From JAJZXY01 sp046706185 (GTDB taxonomy: Archaea > Thermoplasmatota > Thermoplasmata > Sysuiplasmatales > Sysuiplasmataceae): DNA of 41,072 bases. The DNA lies in contig JBJKPR010000063.1 in assembly GCA_046706185.1 (NCBI GenBank), positions 1 through 41,072 on the forward strand, given 5' to 3'. The notes under the pieces were generated by a model. The model saw only the letters and a list, made by a program, of their open reading frames with translations. It was not told where the DNA came from and did no database searches. Positions within the stretch are counted from its first letter, which is position 1; every line of letters starts with the position of its first letter. Both the position numbers and the translations under genes were made by a program. Of this stretch, positions 25,496 through 32,562 are shown piece after piece.

Positions 25496-25842
25496 ATTTA
25501 GATAATGCTAACTGAATATAATTAGACGTAATCGTCCACAGTCGCCGACCCAAAGATGACTGCGATCGAACAACTATTGCGGCATGACTTCAATCTTCCG
25601 GCTGCCCTTAAACGTGATAGATGCCGAGGATGCGGCTGAGTCTTGGAAAGAGTTTGGATTCGCGTATATGCAAGCAAATCCCAGCGGACCAATTGCATTT
25701 CTTGCGAGGCGTGCTTCTGCATGTCGAAGAACATTAAAAAGGAGAGAACCTACCGCCCAGGCGACCGGGATTGAAACGTCTAATTTCTAGCTTGAAGTAC
25801 AGATTTTGTGGCACGTGACAAAAAGAATCGATATGGGCTAAT
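25496..25842. other. Gene-free left end of the tRNA-Glu element
   Basis: No convincing coding region is seen. Short frames on both strands lack start signals and family resemblance. A single GGGATTGAAAC at 25767-25777 resembles the end of some archaeal CRISPR repeats but occurs once only. Confidence 0.4.
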
Positions 25843-27948
25843 ATGCGCAAGTCATTGGATTGGCAGAGCGGGGGGGAGACTGCCTTGGCTGATTGGAAGA
25901 ATGGAAGGGTGCCGCTGGGCATGCTTGCATTTGCAGTAATTGCTGTCCTGCTAATGATTTTGAGTGTCACGGGGGGGGCCGTAGTTTTTCTACCATGGCA
26001 GACAAAGAAGCAGGCCGGTGACAATGATGTTGATCGGCCAGGTACCATCTGCATAACGGGAAGTGCCACCATCGCCTTTCTCGAAAATGGCCTTCCGTCG
26101 GGCACAAGCTGGTCCGTAACGGTGACCGGGGTGGGCACCAAGAGTTCTACCTCGTATGAAATAAGCTTCATAGTGCAGATGGATACCACCTATGATTATA
26201 GTGTTGCAAGTGAGCTGGGCTCTGTTCCCTCCCCCTCATCGGGCAGTGTTTACTCTGGTCCCCAGTGCAATATCGCCGATGTGTACATCACATACAGCGC
26301 GCCGTATACACTCACGTTTGTCGAGAGCAGCAGCTACCAGCTGCCCAGTGGGACCCAATGGTCTGCGACGTTCAACGGCAAGACTCAGTCCACAACGAGC
26401 ACCAGCGCTCAGTTTGGCGCCTTTGACGGCACCTGGTCGTACTCCGTAGGTTCTTATCCAAATTACACTCAGACTCCTTCCTCCGGCAGTGTCACAATTA
26501 ATGGTGGAAGCAAGACCATACAGATCAGCTTCACAGCGGATGCCGTCTTCAATGAAACTGGACTGCCCAACGGTACTAGCTGGTCGATTGACATAAACGG
26601 ATTGCATAACCAGTCCTCAACGTCACAGTCGATATACATTCCAGAGACTTCAGGGACATATTCGTACAATGTAGACTGCTCGAACAGCAAATACGTTGCA
26701 GTTCCAAGCGCTGGGCAATTCACGATGTCCGGGAATGTGCCAGATTTTATTGGAGCCGCTTTCCTCAACAATAGCACTGTTGTCGGCGCAATAAACCGGG
26801 CGTTTGCGTATTACATGCCAAATTGGAGCTACTCGAGTATCAATGCATCATCATATTCATACATGGTCAATCTAACTGCTGGTTATTTCGATAGCAGCGC
26901 TAGGGGAACTGCGATTTTGAATAACACAACCTACTCATTAACCTTCAACAAGACCGAATTCAATTCCACCAACATTTCGCATGACCAATCGTTCCTTACC
27001 CTTGTAAACTCCACCTCAAGCGGTAATTGGAACAACCAAACCATTTTGAACGACACGTTGATATCCATGGCTAGAAATGACTCATCACAACTTACAACAC
27101 TTTCAACCGTAGATTATAGAAATTCAACGGTTACATCAGAGCTAACTGGAGAATCCCCAATCTATGCCAACTCCTCAGCAATCTACTTCTTCAACGCAAC
27201 TGCCACTGTTGTATCGTCTGGTACAGTCAATTTTAGCTTTACCCAGCACCTCCCAACATCGAATGTGAGTGGCTATCTTGTTGCTACCGATCCTGGGGAC
27301 GAAATCTTATTCGACACCGGAGTAATGGGCGGTACAATCCAAAATGGTACAAAGACCGAAAATATCAGCACTAACGTGTCGAACAACAACGGCACTTTGA
27401 TTTCAGACAGTAATGTCACAACTTATGCCCTGCATACTTCAACTCATAAGGAGAATTCTTGGTGGGGCTATGCGAAGATGGGAGTGGTCAACATCACGCT
27501 CCCCTCGCTAGCTGACCTTATTGGAGTGGGGGCTTTCGGCACAGCATTTGGGATAGTCACGGCCAGCCTCTCGCTTATATTGTCAGGAGCGGCAGCTGTC
27601 GCACTTTCAGCGATTGCCATAATTATCACTCCAGTAATATTTGACTTCGGGGTTCAAATGGGACTGCACAACACAACAAATAATAATTACATCTTGTACC
27701 TGGAAGGGGGCTATACTAATTCGTCGATGTTTGGCTTGGCCGGTACCTCCTGGAATGATCCTTATGTGGAAATGGGCTTCTATTCCGACGGATACATGAG
27801 TCTAAATGGGGTATACCATGTTAATCCCAACCGCGAGTGGTACTACTATCCGTTTGCAAACATCTATGAAGGCTTACTTGCACAGGGCCTAGAATCACCG
27901 CATCAGTCCGCATTCCCTTCGCCCGACTCAGGGTGGGTGGCATGGTAA
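25843..27948 (+). CDS. Large membrane-anchored surface protein with GLPxGTxW repeats
   Basis: A 701-residue exported protein. A membrane helix lies near residues 23-50. Three beta-rich repeats, about 78 residues apart, start near residues 79, 157 and 234, each centred on (G)LPxGTxWS followed by a short NG or TG turn (FLENGLPSGTSWSV, the degenerate QLPSGTQWSA, FNETGLPNGTSWSI). Such repeats are common in cell-surface proteins of Thermoplasmata and relatives. The middle (about 300-540) is rich in Asn, Ser and Thr with many glycosylation-like sites. Residues 556-602 form a long Gly/Ala-rich hydrophobic stretch (IGVGAFGTAFGIVTASLSLI and on), followed by an aromatic C-terminus. No enzyme motif is seen. 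Its stop overlaps the start of the next gene. Confidence 0.72.
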   Translation: MRKSLDWQSGGETALADWKNGRVPLGMLAFAVIAVLLMILSVTGGAVVFLPWQTKKQAGDNDVDRPGTICITGSATIAFLENGLPSGTSWSVTVTGVGTKSSTSYEISFIVQMDTTYDYSVASELGSVPSPSSGSVYSGPQCNIADVYITYSAPYTLTFVESSSYQLPSGTQWSATFNGKTQSTTSTSAQFGAFDGTWSYSVGSYPNYTQTPSSGSVTINGGSKTIQISFTADAVFNETGLPNGTSWSIDINGLHNQSSTSQSIYIPETSGTYSYNVDCSNSKYVAVPSAGQFTMSGNVPDFIGAAFLNNSTVVGAINRAFAYYMPNWSYSSINASSYSYMVNLTAGYFDSSARGTAILNNTTYSLTFNKTEFNSTNISHDQSFLTLVNSTSSGNWNNQTILNDTLISMARNDSSQLTTLSTVDYRNSTVTSELTGESPIYANSSAIYFFNATATVVSSGTVNFSFTQHLPTSNVSGYLVATDPGDEILFDTGVMGGTIQNGTKTENISTNVSNNNGTLISDSNVTTYALHTSTHKENSWWGYAKMGVVNITLPSLADLIGVGAFGTAFGIVTASLSLILSGAAAVALSAIAIIITPVIFDFGVQMGLHNTTNNNYILYLEGGYTNSSMFGLAGTSWNDPYVEMGFYSDGYMSLNGVYHVNPNREWYYYPFANIYEGLLAQGLESPHQSAFPSPDSGWVAW

Positions 27949-28370
27949 AGCTCATGAGGCATCTGAATATGACACATAGGAGGAGTGTTCCATTCTTAAT
28001 GGCTATTGCGACAACACTCTTGGGCTTCGGATTATTGCTTGCGCTCCTTGCGTTGACACCCCAATATGATTATGTACTCGTGTCGGTACTCTTCGTACCC
28101 GGACTCCTGGCCGTCGTCATTCTTAGATATTATGCTTGGAAGGGTGTCGTCGGAATCAGGTATATTGCCCTCTTACCTCCGATGGTCGCGGGGACTCTGT
28201 TCTACTATTTCATGGGAAACCTTTTACGTAACGGCCTTCCTGCGCAGGAATATGCTTTGTGGCATCTTGCGACCCTAGGTGCTGCTATTCCCACAGTCAT
28301 AGCCTTGCTAATTGCATTACCTGATATTTTGCGGATATTCAAGTTGGTTTACAAGCAGGGCATTCATTGA
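27942..28370 (+). CDS. Small four-helix membrane protein, function unknown
   Basis: About 142 residues with four predicted membrane segments (about 17-36, 43-61, 72-91 and 107-126) and short basic loops. ATG 27942 overlaps the last codons and stop of the upstream surface-protein gene, which indicates coupling; GTG 27933 is an alternative start. No family is recognised. The tight coupling to a protein with a long Gly/Ala-rich hydrophobic segment makes a partner role (anchor, export helper or immunity protein) possible, by inference only. It lies inside the tRNA-Glu element. Confidence 0.65.
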   Translation: MVKLMRHLNMTHRRSVPFLMAIATTLLGFGLLLALLALTPQYDYVLVSVLFVPGLLAVVILRYYAWKGVVGIRYIALLPPMVAGTLFYYFMGNLLRNGLPAQEYALWHLATLGAAIPTVIALLIALPDILRIFKLVYKQGIH

Positions 28371-28857
28371 AAAAGCGTCAGATGAACAGTGAAAAATGAA
28401 CTATAGGAATGGGTTATGAGTTCGGACACGCTTCCAGGTCAAGGCAACGGTGTAAAGTTCATCTACCAGATTCATTGATTCAAACAGCTATTCGTCAGGA
28501 ATTACCCTGAATTGACCCGTCGCGCGCCGGAAAGAGATTCGGGAAATAGTCGATATGAAGCATTCAGCTGATCCACGGGATTACAGACACTACTGAGCCA
28601 ATTGACGCGCTGCTGTCATATCTCAGTCATCCAAATGGCAATTGAGTTTCAAAAAAAACTATGACTGCAGGTGCAACGTACAGTGATTTGCAGGTTGAAT
28701 TCAGCACATGCTTCGCGGCAGCATGAGAACCGGCCAGGTGACAATTGCGATGTCCTGCCTGCGTTCACGCACTCTCCTGCGGGCCCAATTGCTGCAGCCC
28801 ACTTGCGGACCGCCAGAACAAAAGGCATCGTGTAGGCCGGCCAATGCTGCATGGAGC
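28371..28857. other. Gene-free stretch inside the element
   Basis: No supported coding sequence. A 67-codon minus-strand frame (28649-28852) has no start signal or resemblance to known proteins. The right part probably contains the decayed end of the insertion sequence whose transposase remnant starts at 28858. Terminal inverted repeats could not be identified by eye. Confidence 0.4.
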
Positions 28858-29340
28858 CTATGTGCCGATTGCAGCCCAGTGCTCTTCCAGCTCCTTCAGT
28901 GCAGCATCGTAATCAAGTGCTGCACTCCTCATGAGCGACTGCTCCGAGCGTCTTGAATTGAACTCCTTCCATCTCGTGCCGAACTTCTCCCTGTCTGCCG
29001 ATTCGGCCATGTCGAGGAGGGTGCTCCTCGACACATCGGGCGGTATCATGAATACGCTCCTTCCATACTGCGCCATGTAGCAGTCCCATGATTTCCTGCC
29101 GCTCGTCCTCCTGTACCCCGTCTTGACCCTCCTTATTGTTATCTCCAGGCCGTTGTCTGTCCTTGGTATCCTGCTGTCTTCGTAATAGTGGAAGAGCCCG
29201 TCCCAGTGGCTCTCCAGTGTCTTTACCATCGCATCAAGCTTGGAGAGGTTGCCACCTTCGGCCGCCTTCCTCCTTATTTTCGAGAGGAAACGTCCCACCC
29301 TGCGCCTGATGCTGTCGGCGCTTCCATCGCCTGCGAGCAT
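28858..29340 (-). pseudogene. Transposase C-terminal fragment
   Basis: A minus-strand open frame of 160 residues that looks like the C-terminal part of a DDE transposase. HWDGLFHYYEDSRIPRTDNGLE followed by RRVKTGYRRTSGRKSW resembles the segment with the final catalytic Glu and the Arg/Lys-rich DNA-contacting helix. The frame is closed by a stop five codons upstream of ATG 29340 (TGA then TCAGGAATTTCCTCC), so the N-terminal domains are missing. Family is not certain. It marks a later insertion-sequence hit within the tRNA-Glu element and is probably inactive. Confidence 0.6.
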
Positions 29341-29448
29341 GGAGGAAATTCCTGATCAAACGGGATAAACACATATTTCTATTTAGATGCACGATTCGAA
29401 GCAGGGATGGAGGGATACATATACTAGGCTTTTATATATACCACACAG

Positions 29449-29748
29449 ATGACACAGATTGCGCATGTCCCTCGATTGAGATATGCTAAGCCCGGAGCTA
29501 ATCCCACGCTTGAAACGATTGAGTATGTCATTGACATTCTCAAGAGTGCAGACACTCCAATAAGCCGCAATCTCATACTAAAGATACTCCATAATTGGGG
29601 ACATTCAACCACACGACAGAGCCTAAATGCAGCCATTTCCTTCTTGGGTGACGGTGGTATGATCGCGGAAGGCAATAAAGGGCTCATATGGGTGCCAGAA
29701 GCTCCCGCACAGTTGCTTGAAACCATCTGCAAAGGGAAGAAACTCTGA
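29449..29748 (+). CDS. Small winged-helix-like protein, probable antitoxin
   Basis: A 99-residue protein, mostly helical, with a likely winged-helix core: TLETIEYVIDILKSA, then ISRNLILKILHNW, then a recognition-helix-like TTRQSLNAAISFLGDGGMIAEGNKGLIWV. The next gene begins at the A of its TGA stop (TGATG), the classic arrangement for toxin-antitoxin pairs. TTTATATATA and ACATATA sequences 10-35 bases upstream offer a TATA box. The antitoxin role is inferred from the DNA-binding appearance and the partner. It lies at the right end of the tRNA-Glu element. Confidence 0.6.
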   Translation: MTQIAHVPRLRYAKPGANPTLETIEYVIDILKSADTPISRNLILKILHNWGHSTTRQSLNAAISFLGDGGMIAEGNKGLIWVPEAPAQLLETICKGKKL

Positions 29749-30095
29749 TGCGCCTTCAGGCAAGAAGTATCGTCCTGTCTGAAAATGCCTCACAGGCACT
29801 TGAAGAGCTGGAAACCAGCCACGAGCCATCATCCATTTCAATTGTACGAAGGGTTCGCTCACTCAGGCCCATCTTGTTGGCTGACTGCCTACACGGAGAG
29901 GTTGTCAAAAAGGAGAAGATACCACCGTACTTGCGGAAGAGATATGGCGTTGAAAATCTGTTCGTGGAGGATTTACCTTCATTCTGGAGGCTCTTGTACA
30001 CTGTCGTACGTGACCGTGGTGAACGGTACATTGTCGTGATCGAGATAGTGGATCACAGGAAGTACGACAAATGGTTTCCTAGTTGTGGCATGTGA
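29748..30095 (+). CDS. RelE/HigB-like toxin
   Basis: A 115-residue basic protein with the C-terminal strand pattern of RelE-superfamily mRNA interferases: FWRLLYTVVRDRGERYIVVIEIVDHRKYDKWF, comparable to the R-x-x-Y...E-I...H-xx-Y-xx-F pattern of the family. The upstream part, with IPPYLRKRYGVENLFVEDLP, fits the usual substrate-contact loop region. ATG 29748 overlaps the antitoxin stop by one base (TGATG). Together the pair would stabilise the integrated element by killing or arresting cells that lose it. Activity is inferred from family pattern only. Confidence 0.65.
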   Translation: MRLQARSIVLSENASQALEELETSHEPSSISIVRRVRSLRPILLADCLHGEVVKKEKIPPYLRKRYGVENLFVEDLPSFWRLLYTVVRDRGERYIVVIEIVDHRKYDKWFPSCGM

Positions 30096-30139
30096 CAATT
30101 TACCGAAGCTCATTAGGTCCTGACAGTAGTTGGATGTAT

Positions 30140-30151
30140 ATGTATATACAT
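30140..30151. repeat. 12-bp perfect palindrome beside attR
   Basis: ATGTATATACAT is its own reverse complement and abuts the right attachment core at 30151. It may be a recombinase or accessory-protein site, or a promoter-like sequence. Confidence 0.4.
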
Positions 30152-30172
30152 TCGAATCCCATAGGGAGCATT
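30151..30172 (+). repeat. Right attachment site (attR)
   Basis: Direct repeat of the tRNA-Glu 3' end (21 of 22 bases). The rest of the tRNA is absent here, as expected for the distal attachment site of an element inserted in a tRNA gene. Confidence 0.85.
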
Positions 30173-30384
30173 TCAACGATTTGATAACCGCCACAGATGA
30201 ATTGAGGCACAAGAAGTGTCCGGCGTCAAGCATTCGTATGGAGCACAATGTCAATGAGACCAAGAGAACTCCATACGTTCCCTCCTACGCTGAATATCAA
30301 ACTCGTAACCTAATATCTCATCGTCTTAAATACGGCCCCATAACTACAAACTTTCTGCCATTGATTTAAAAGGAGATGGGTCAC

Positions 30385-32070
30385 ATGAAAGCCATTGACA
30401 GGCGACTTCGGGAAATACTGTACAGCGGCGACCAGTACGTGGTTCCTGCGTTCCAGAGGTATTACAAATGGGATAGAGAAGACTGGAGCAAACTGTGGGA
30501 TGATATAGACGCCCTCTACTCCGAGGAAACAGGAAATAGCCACTTCATGGGATCGATGGTGTGCATGGCAGCGCACCAAGCGCCTGGCATAATTCCATCC
30601 TATATGCTTATAGATGGTCAGCAGAGGATTGTTACGCTTTCACTCATCCTTTCGGCAATCCGCGATGTGGCGAAAGCGAGAAAAGAAGCAGAACTTGCCG
30701 AGGAGATACAAGAACAGTTTCTCGTTCACAAGTACAAGAAAGAAAATGAAAGGTACAAAGTGTTTGTCAGGCAACGTGACCGTATGGTCTACAATTCAAT
30801 AATGGACGAAGATCTTGATTCGCTGAATGACTTTGAGTCCGGGATATTCTCTTCATATGATTATTTCAAGAACAAAATCAAGAGCGAGCGTGAAGATGGA
30901 ACTCATTATGATTTGAGGTCACTCTTTACTACAATAAGCGATCGGCTTGGGTTCGTCCTGATTACACTTGAGAATGATCCGCCATTCAAGATCTTCAAGA
31001 GCCTCAATTCAACTGGTGCCCCTCTTGAGGAAAGCGACCTCATTCGCAACTATGTGTTCACAGGAGTTGGTTTAGAAGAGGCAGATGATTTCGACAGAGA
31101 ACATTGGGCGCCAATTGAGAGCACATTCAAGAAGAACGACAATGTTGATGGCAAACAACTGTCGGAATTTATCAGAGATTTTCTTATCGCACAAGGCGGG
31201 TATGTCAAGGCGGATGATGTTGCCACATCGTTCGAGAAGGCATTCCCGCAGGACAAACTGGAACCAATGAAACTCGCCGAGCAGCTTAAAGAAGCTGCAG
31301 GATTCTATGCGACAATAGTCGGAAGCCGTGCGCATGGAGATATTCGTATCGAAGAAGCACTGCAGGGACTCAGGGATCTGGATGTCGGTACCTCATATCC
31401 GCTTGTTCTCAAACTGTTCCGAATGCATTCATCGAACGAGTTCACCAGCGACGAGCTGGTTTCGACACTTAACTACCTTCGCGGGTTCGTGCTCAGAAGG
31501 TACATTTGCGGATACGGCTCGAGGACATACGGCAGGTGGTTCGCGGCAGCGATTGGTGTGCTAGCGCACGGACACAGCGCCCTACTTGATTACCTGGAGG
31601 AAAAAGGTTGGCCTGGCGACGAGGAGTTTGTTGAAACGCTCCTTAAGTTCAAATTATATCAGAGCAACTATGGACATGTCATTCTTGCATCCATAGAAAG
31701 GGGAATGGGTAACAGCGATACTGTGGACCCAAAGAAAACCACAGTTGAACGAGTATTGCCTCAATCGCTGACAGAGGACTGGAAAGTTATGCTGGGCAGT
31801 GACTTCGAGGCTCTGCAAGAAAACTGGATTGACACTATTGGCAACTTGACTCTGACTGGACACAATAGCGACCTCGGCAACAGACCATTTGAAGAAAAAA
31901 AGAAGATATACTCCCAGAGTAATTTCAAGATGAACAGGTACTTTGCCGACAAGAGTGCGTGGACCGGTGCCCAGATCGAGTCAAGAGGCACGGAAATGAC
32001 TCGAATTGCCGCAGAGGTCTTCCCTCACCCTCCAGAAAGCGGTAGGGAAGTGACCAAGGAAGCGGTTTGA
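30385..32070 (+). CDS. DUF262/DUF1524 protein (GmrSD/SspE-like), altered HNH motif
   Basis: A 561-residue protein with an N-terminal DUF262 (ParB-like NTPase) domain and C-terminal DUF1524 domain, the layout of GmrSD-type modification-dependent restriction proteins and SspE-like defence proteins. DUF262 motifs are VPAFQRYYKWDREDW (20-34) and IDGQQR (76-81), then FKIFKSLNSTGAPLEESDLIRN. The DUF1524 motif usually reads EHILPQ with the catalytic His; here it is ERVLPQ, with Arg456 in the His place. The following DTIGNLTLTGHNSDLGN and FEEKKK are kept. ATG 30385 is chosen since AAAAGGAG lies 9 bases upstream; ATG 30376 is too close. It starts about 210 bases right of attR with no partner gene. Confidence 0.82.
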   Translation: MKAIDRRLREILYSGDQYVVPAFQRYYKWDREDWSKLWDDIDALYSEETGNSHFMGSMVCMAAHQAPGIIPSYMLIDGQQRIVTLSLILSAIRDVAKARKEAELAEEIQEQFLVHKYKKENERYKVFVRQRDRMVYNSIMDEDLDSLNDFESGIFSSYDYFKNKIKSEREDGTHYDLRSLFTTISDRLGFVLITLENDPPFKIFKSLNSTGAPLEESDLIRNYVFTGVGLEEADDFDREHWAPIESTFKKNDNVDGKQLSEFIRDFLIAQGGYVKADDVATSFEKAFPQDKLEPMKLAEQLKEAAGFYATIVGSRAHGDIRIEEALQGLRDLDVGTSYPLVLKLFRMHSSNEFTSDELVSTLNYLRGFVLRRYICGYGSRTYGRWFAAAIGVLAHGHSALLDYLEEKGWPGDEEFVETLLKFKLYQSNYGHVILASIERGMGNSDTVDPKKTTVERVLPQSLTEDWKVMLGSDFEALQENWIDTIGNLTLTGHNSDLGNRPFEEKKKIYSQSNFKMNRYFADKSAWTGAQIESRGTEMTRIAAEVFPHPPESGREVTKEAV

Positions 32071-32102
32071 GAACTAAACATACACACACAGGGGGAATTT
32101 GG

Positions 32103-32237
32103 ATGCAAATGGATAGGAATATCGGACTGAAAAAAACATACATTCCAGGCGCCCTGAAGATACGCGTGGAGCATACCAAGATTCCGCCAGAGGGAACAGG
32201 AAAGTCCGTGCGCCGCACAAACAACCGGAATGAATGA
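32103..32237 (+). CDS. Possible 44-residue basic small protein
   Basis: ATG 32103 follows AGGGGGAA (about 6-13 bases upstream) and opens a 44-codon frame ending at TGA 32235. The protein begins MQMDRNIGLKKTYIPGALK and is basic and hydrophilic, with no cysteines or membrane segment. No family is recognised. It starts 33 bases after the DUF262/DUF1524 stop on the same strand, so it could be part of that transcript. Evidence is only the ribosome-binding site, position and composition. Confidence 0.25.
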   Translation: MQMDRNIGLKKTYIPGALKIRVEHTKIPPEGTGKSVRRTNNRNE

Positions 32238-32530
32238 ACAGGCAAGCAAAGAAACGAAGGAATGTCATTAGTTCGATTCCAACCCGGTGCAGTGGAAATT
32301 GTCTATCCATGTGATTCTGGCTTCTGATTCTACTGGTCAAATGGGAATTTTAAGGAGCTAGTCGACGCGACCAAATTGCCCGGTAAGAATTGGACGAGAG
32401 TTTTCCATATGATACTGTAGGCTTCTGAGGCAACTTCAAAGCCGGCCCTCCGCGGGAATCTGTTGAGCAAGCCTTCTGGAGCGCATCCAGCGGTAGACTT
32501 GAGTCAGCCTCAAAAACAGCCACAGACTTC

Positions 32531-32542
32531 AATATTAATACT
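32531..32542 (+). promoter_or_regulatory. TATA box for the M13 peptidase gene
   Basis: AATATTAATACT lies 21-32 bases before ATG 32563, fitting a leaderless archaeal transcript. There is no ribosome-binding sequence before that ATG. Confidence 0.45.
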
Positions 32543-32562
32543 TTGATTCCATCGCAACGCAT

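Larger units (their letters stand above)
25474..30172 (+). mobile_element. Small element integrated in tRNA-Glu
   Basis: A segment of about 4.7 kb bounded by a direct repeat of the tRNA-Glu 3' end, the hallmark of tyrosine-recombinase integration into a tRNA gene. It is more AT-rich than the core genes to the left. Contents in order: a gene-free left end, a 701-residue surface protein, an overlapping small membrane protein, a gene-free stretch, a transposase remnant, and a winged-helix/RelE-like pair. No integrase, replication or virion gene is recognisable, so it is probably a defective or satellite element mobilised in trans. Whether the true unit extends further right cannot be excluded. 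Confidence 0.75.
32071..32562. other. Intergenic stretch with one possible small ORF
   Basis: No recognised gene. It contains one plausible 44-codon frame (listed separately) and a TATA-like element for the M13 peptidase at 32531-32542. Minus-strand frames across it look like random reading. Confidence 0.4.

Noticed and set aside
25767..25777. GGGATTGAAAC, resembling the end of archaeal CRISPR repeats
   Set aside because: It occurs once, with no second repeat at spacer distance and no cas gene in the window.
30151..30172. Second tRNA-Glu gene
   Set aside because: Only the last 22 bases of the tRNA are present; no acceptor 5' strand, D arm or anticodon arm lies upstream.
30130..30369. 79-codon plus-strand frame spanning attR
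   Set aside because: It reads through the attachment site and the promoter region of the next gene, with no resemblance to an integrase end or any known family.
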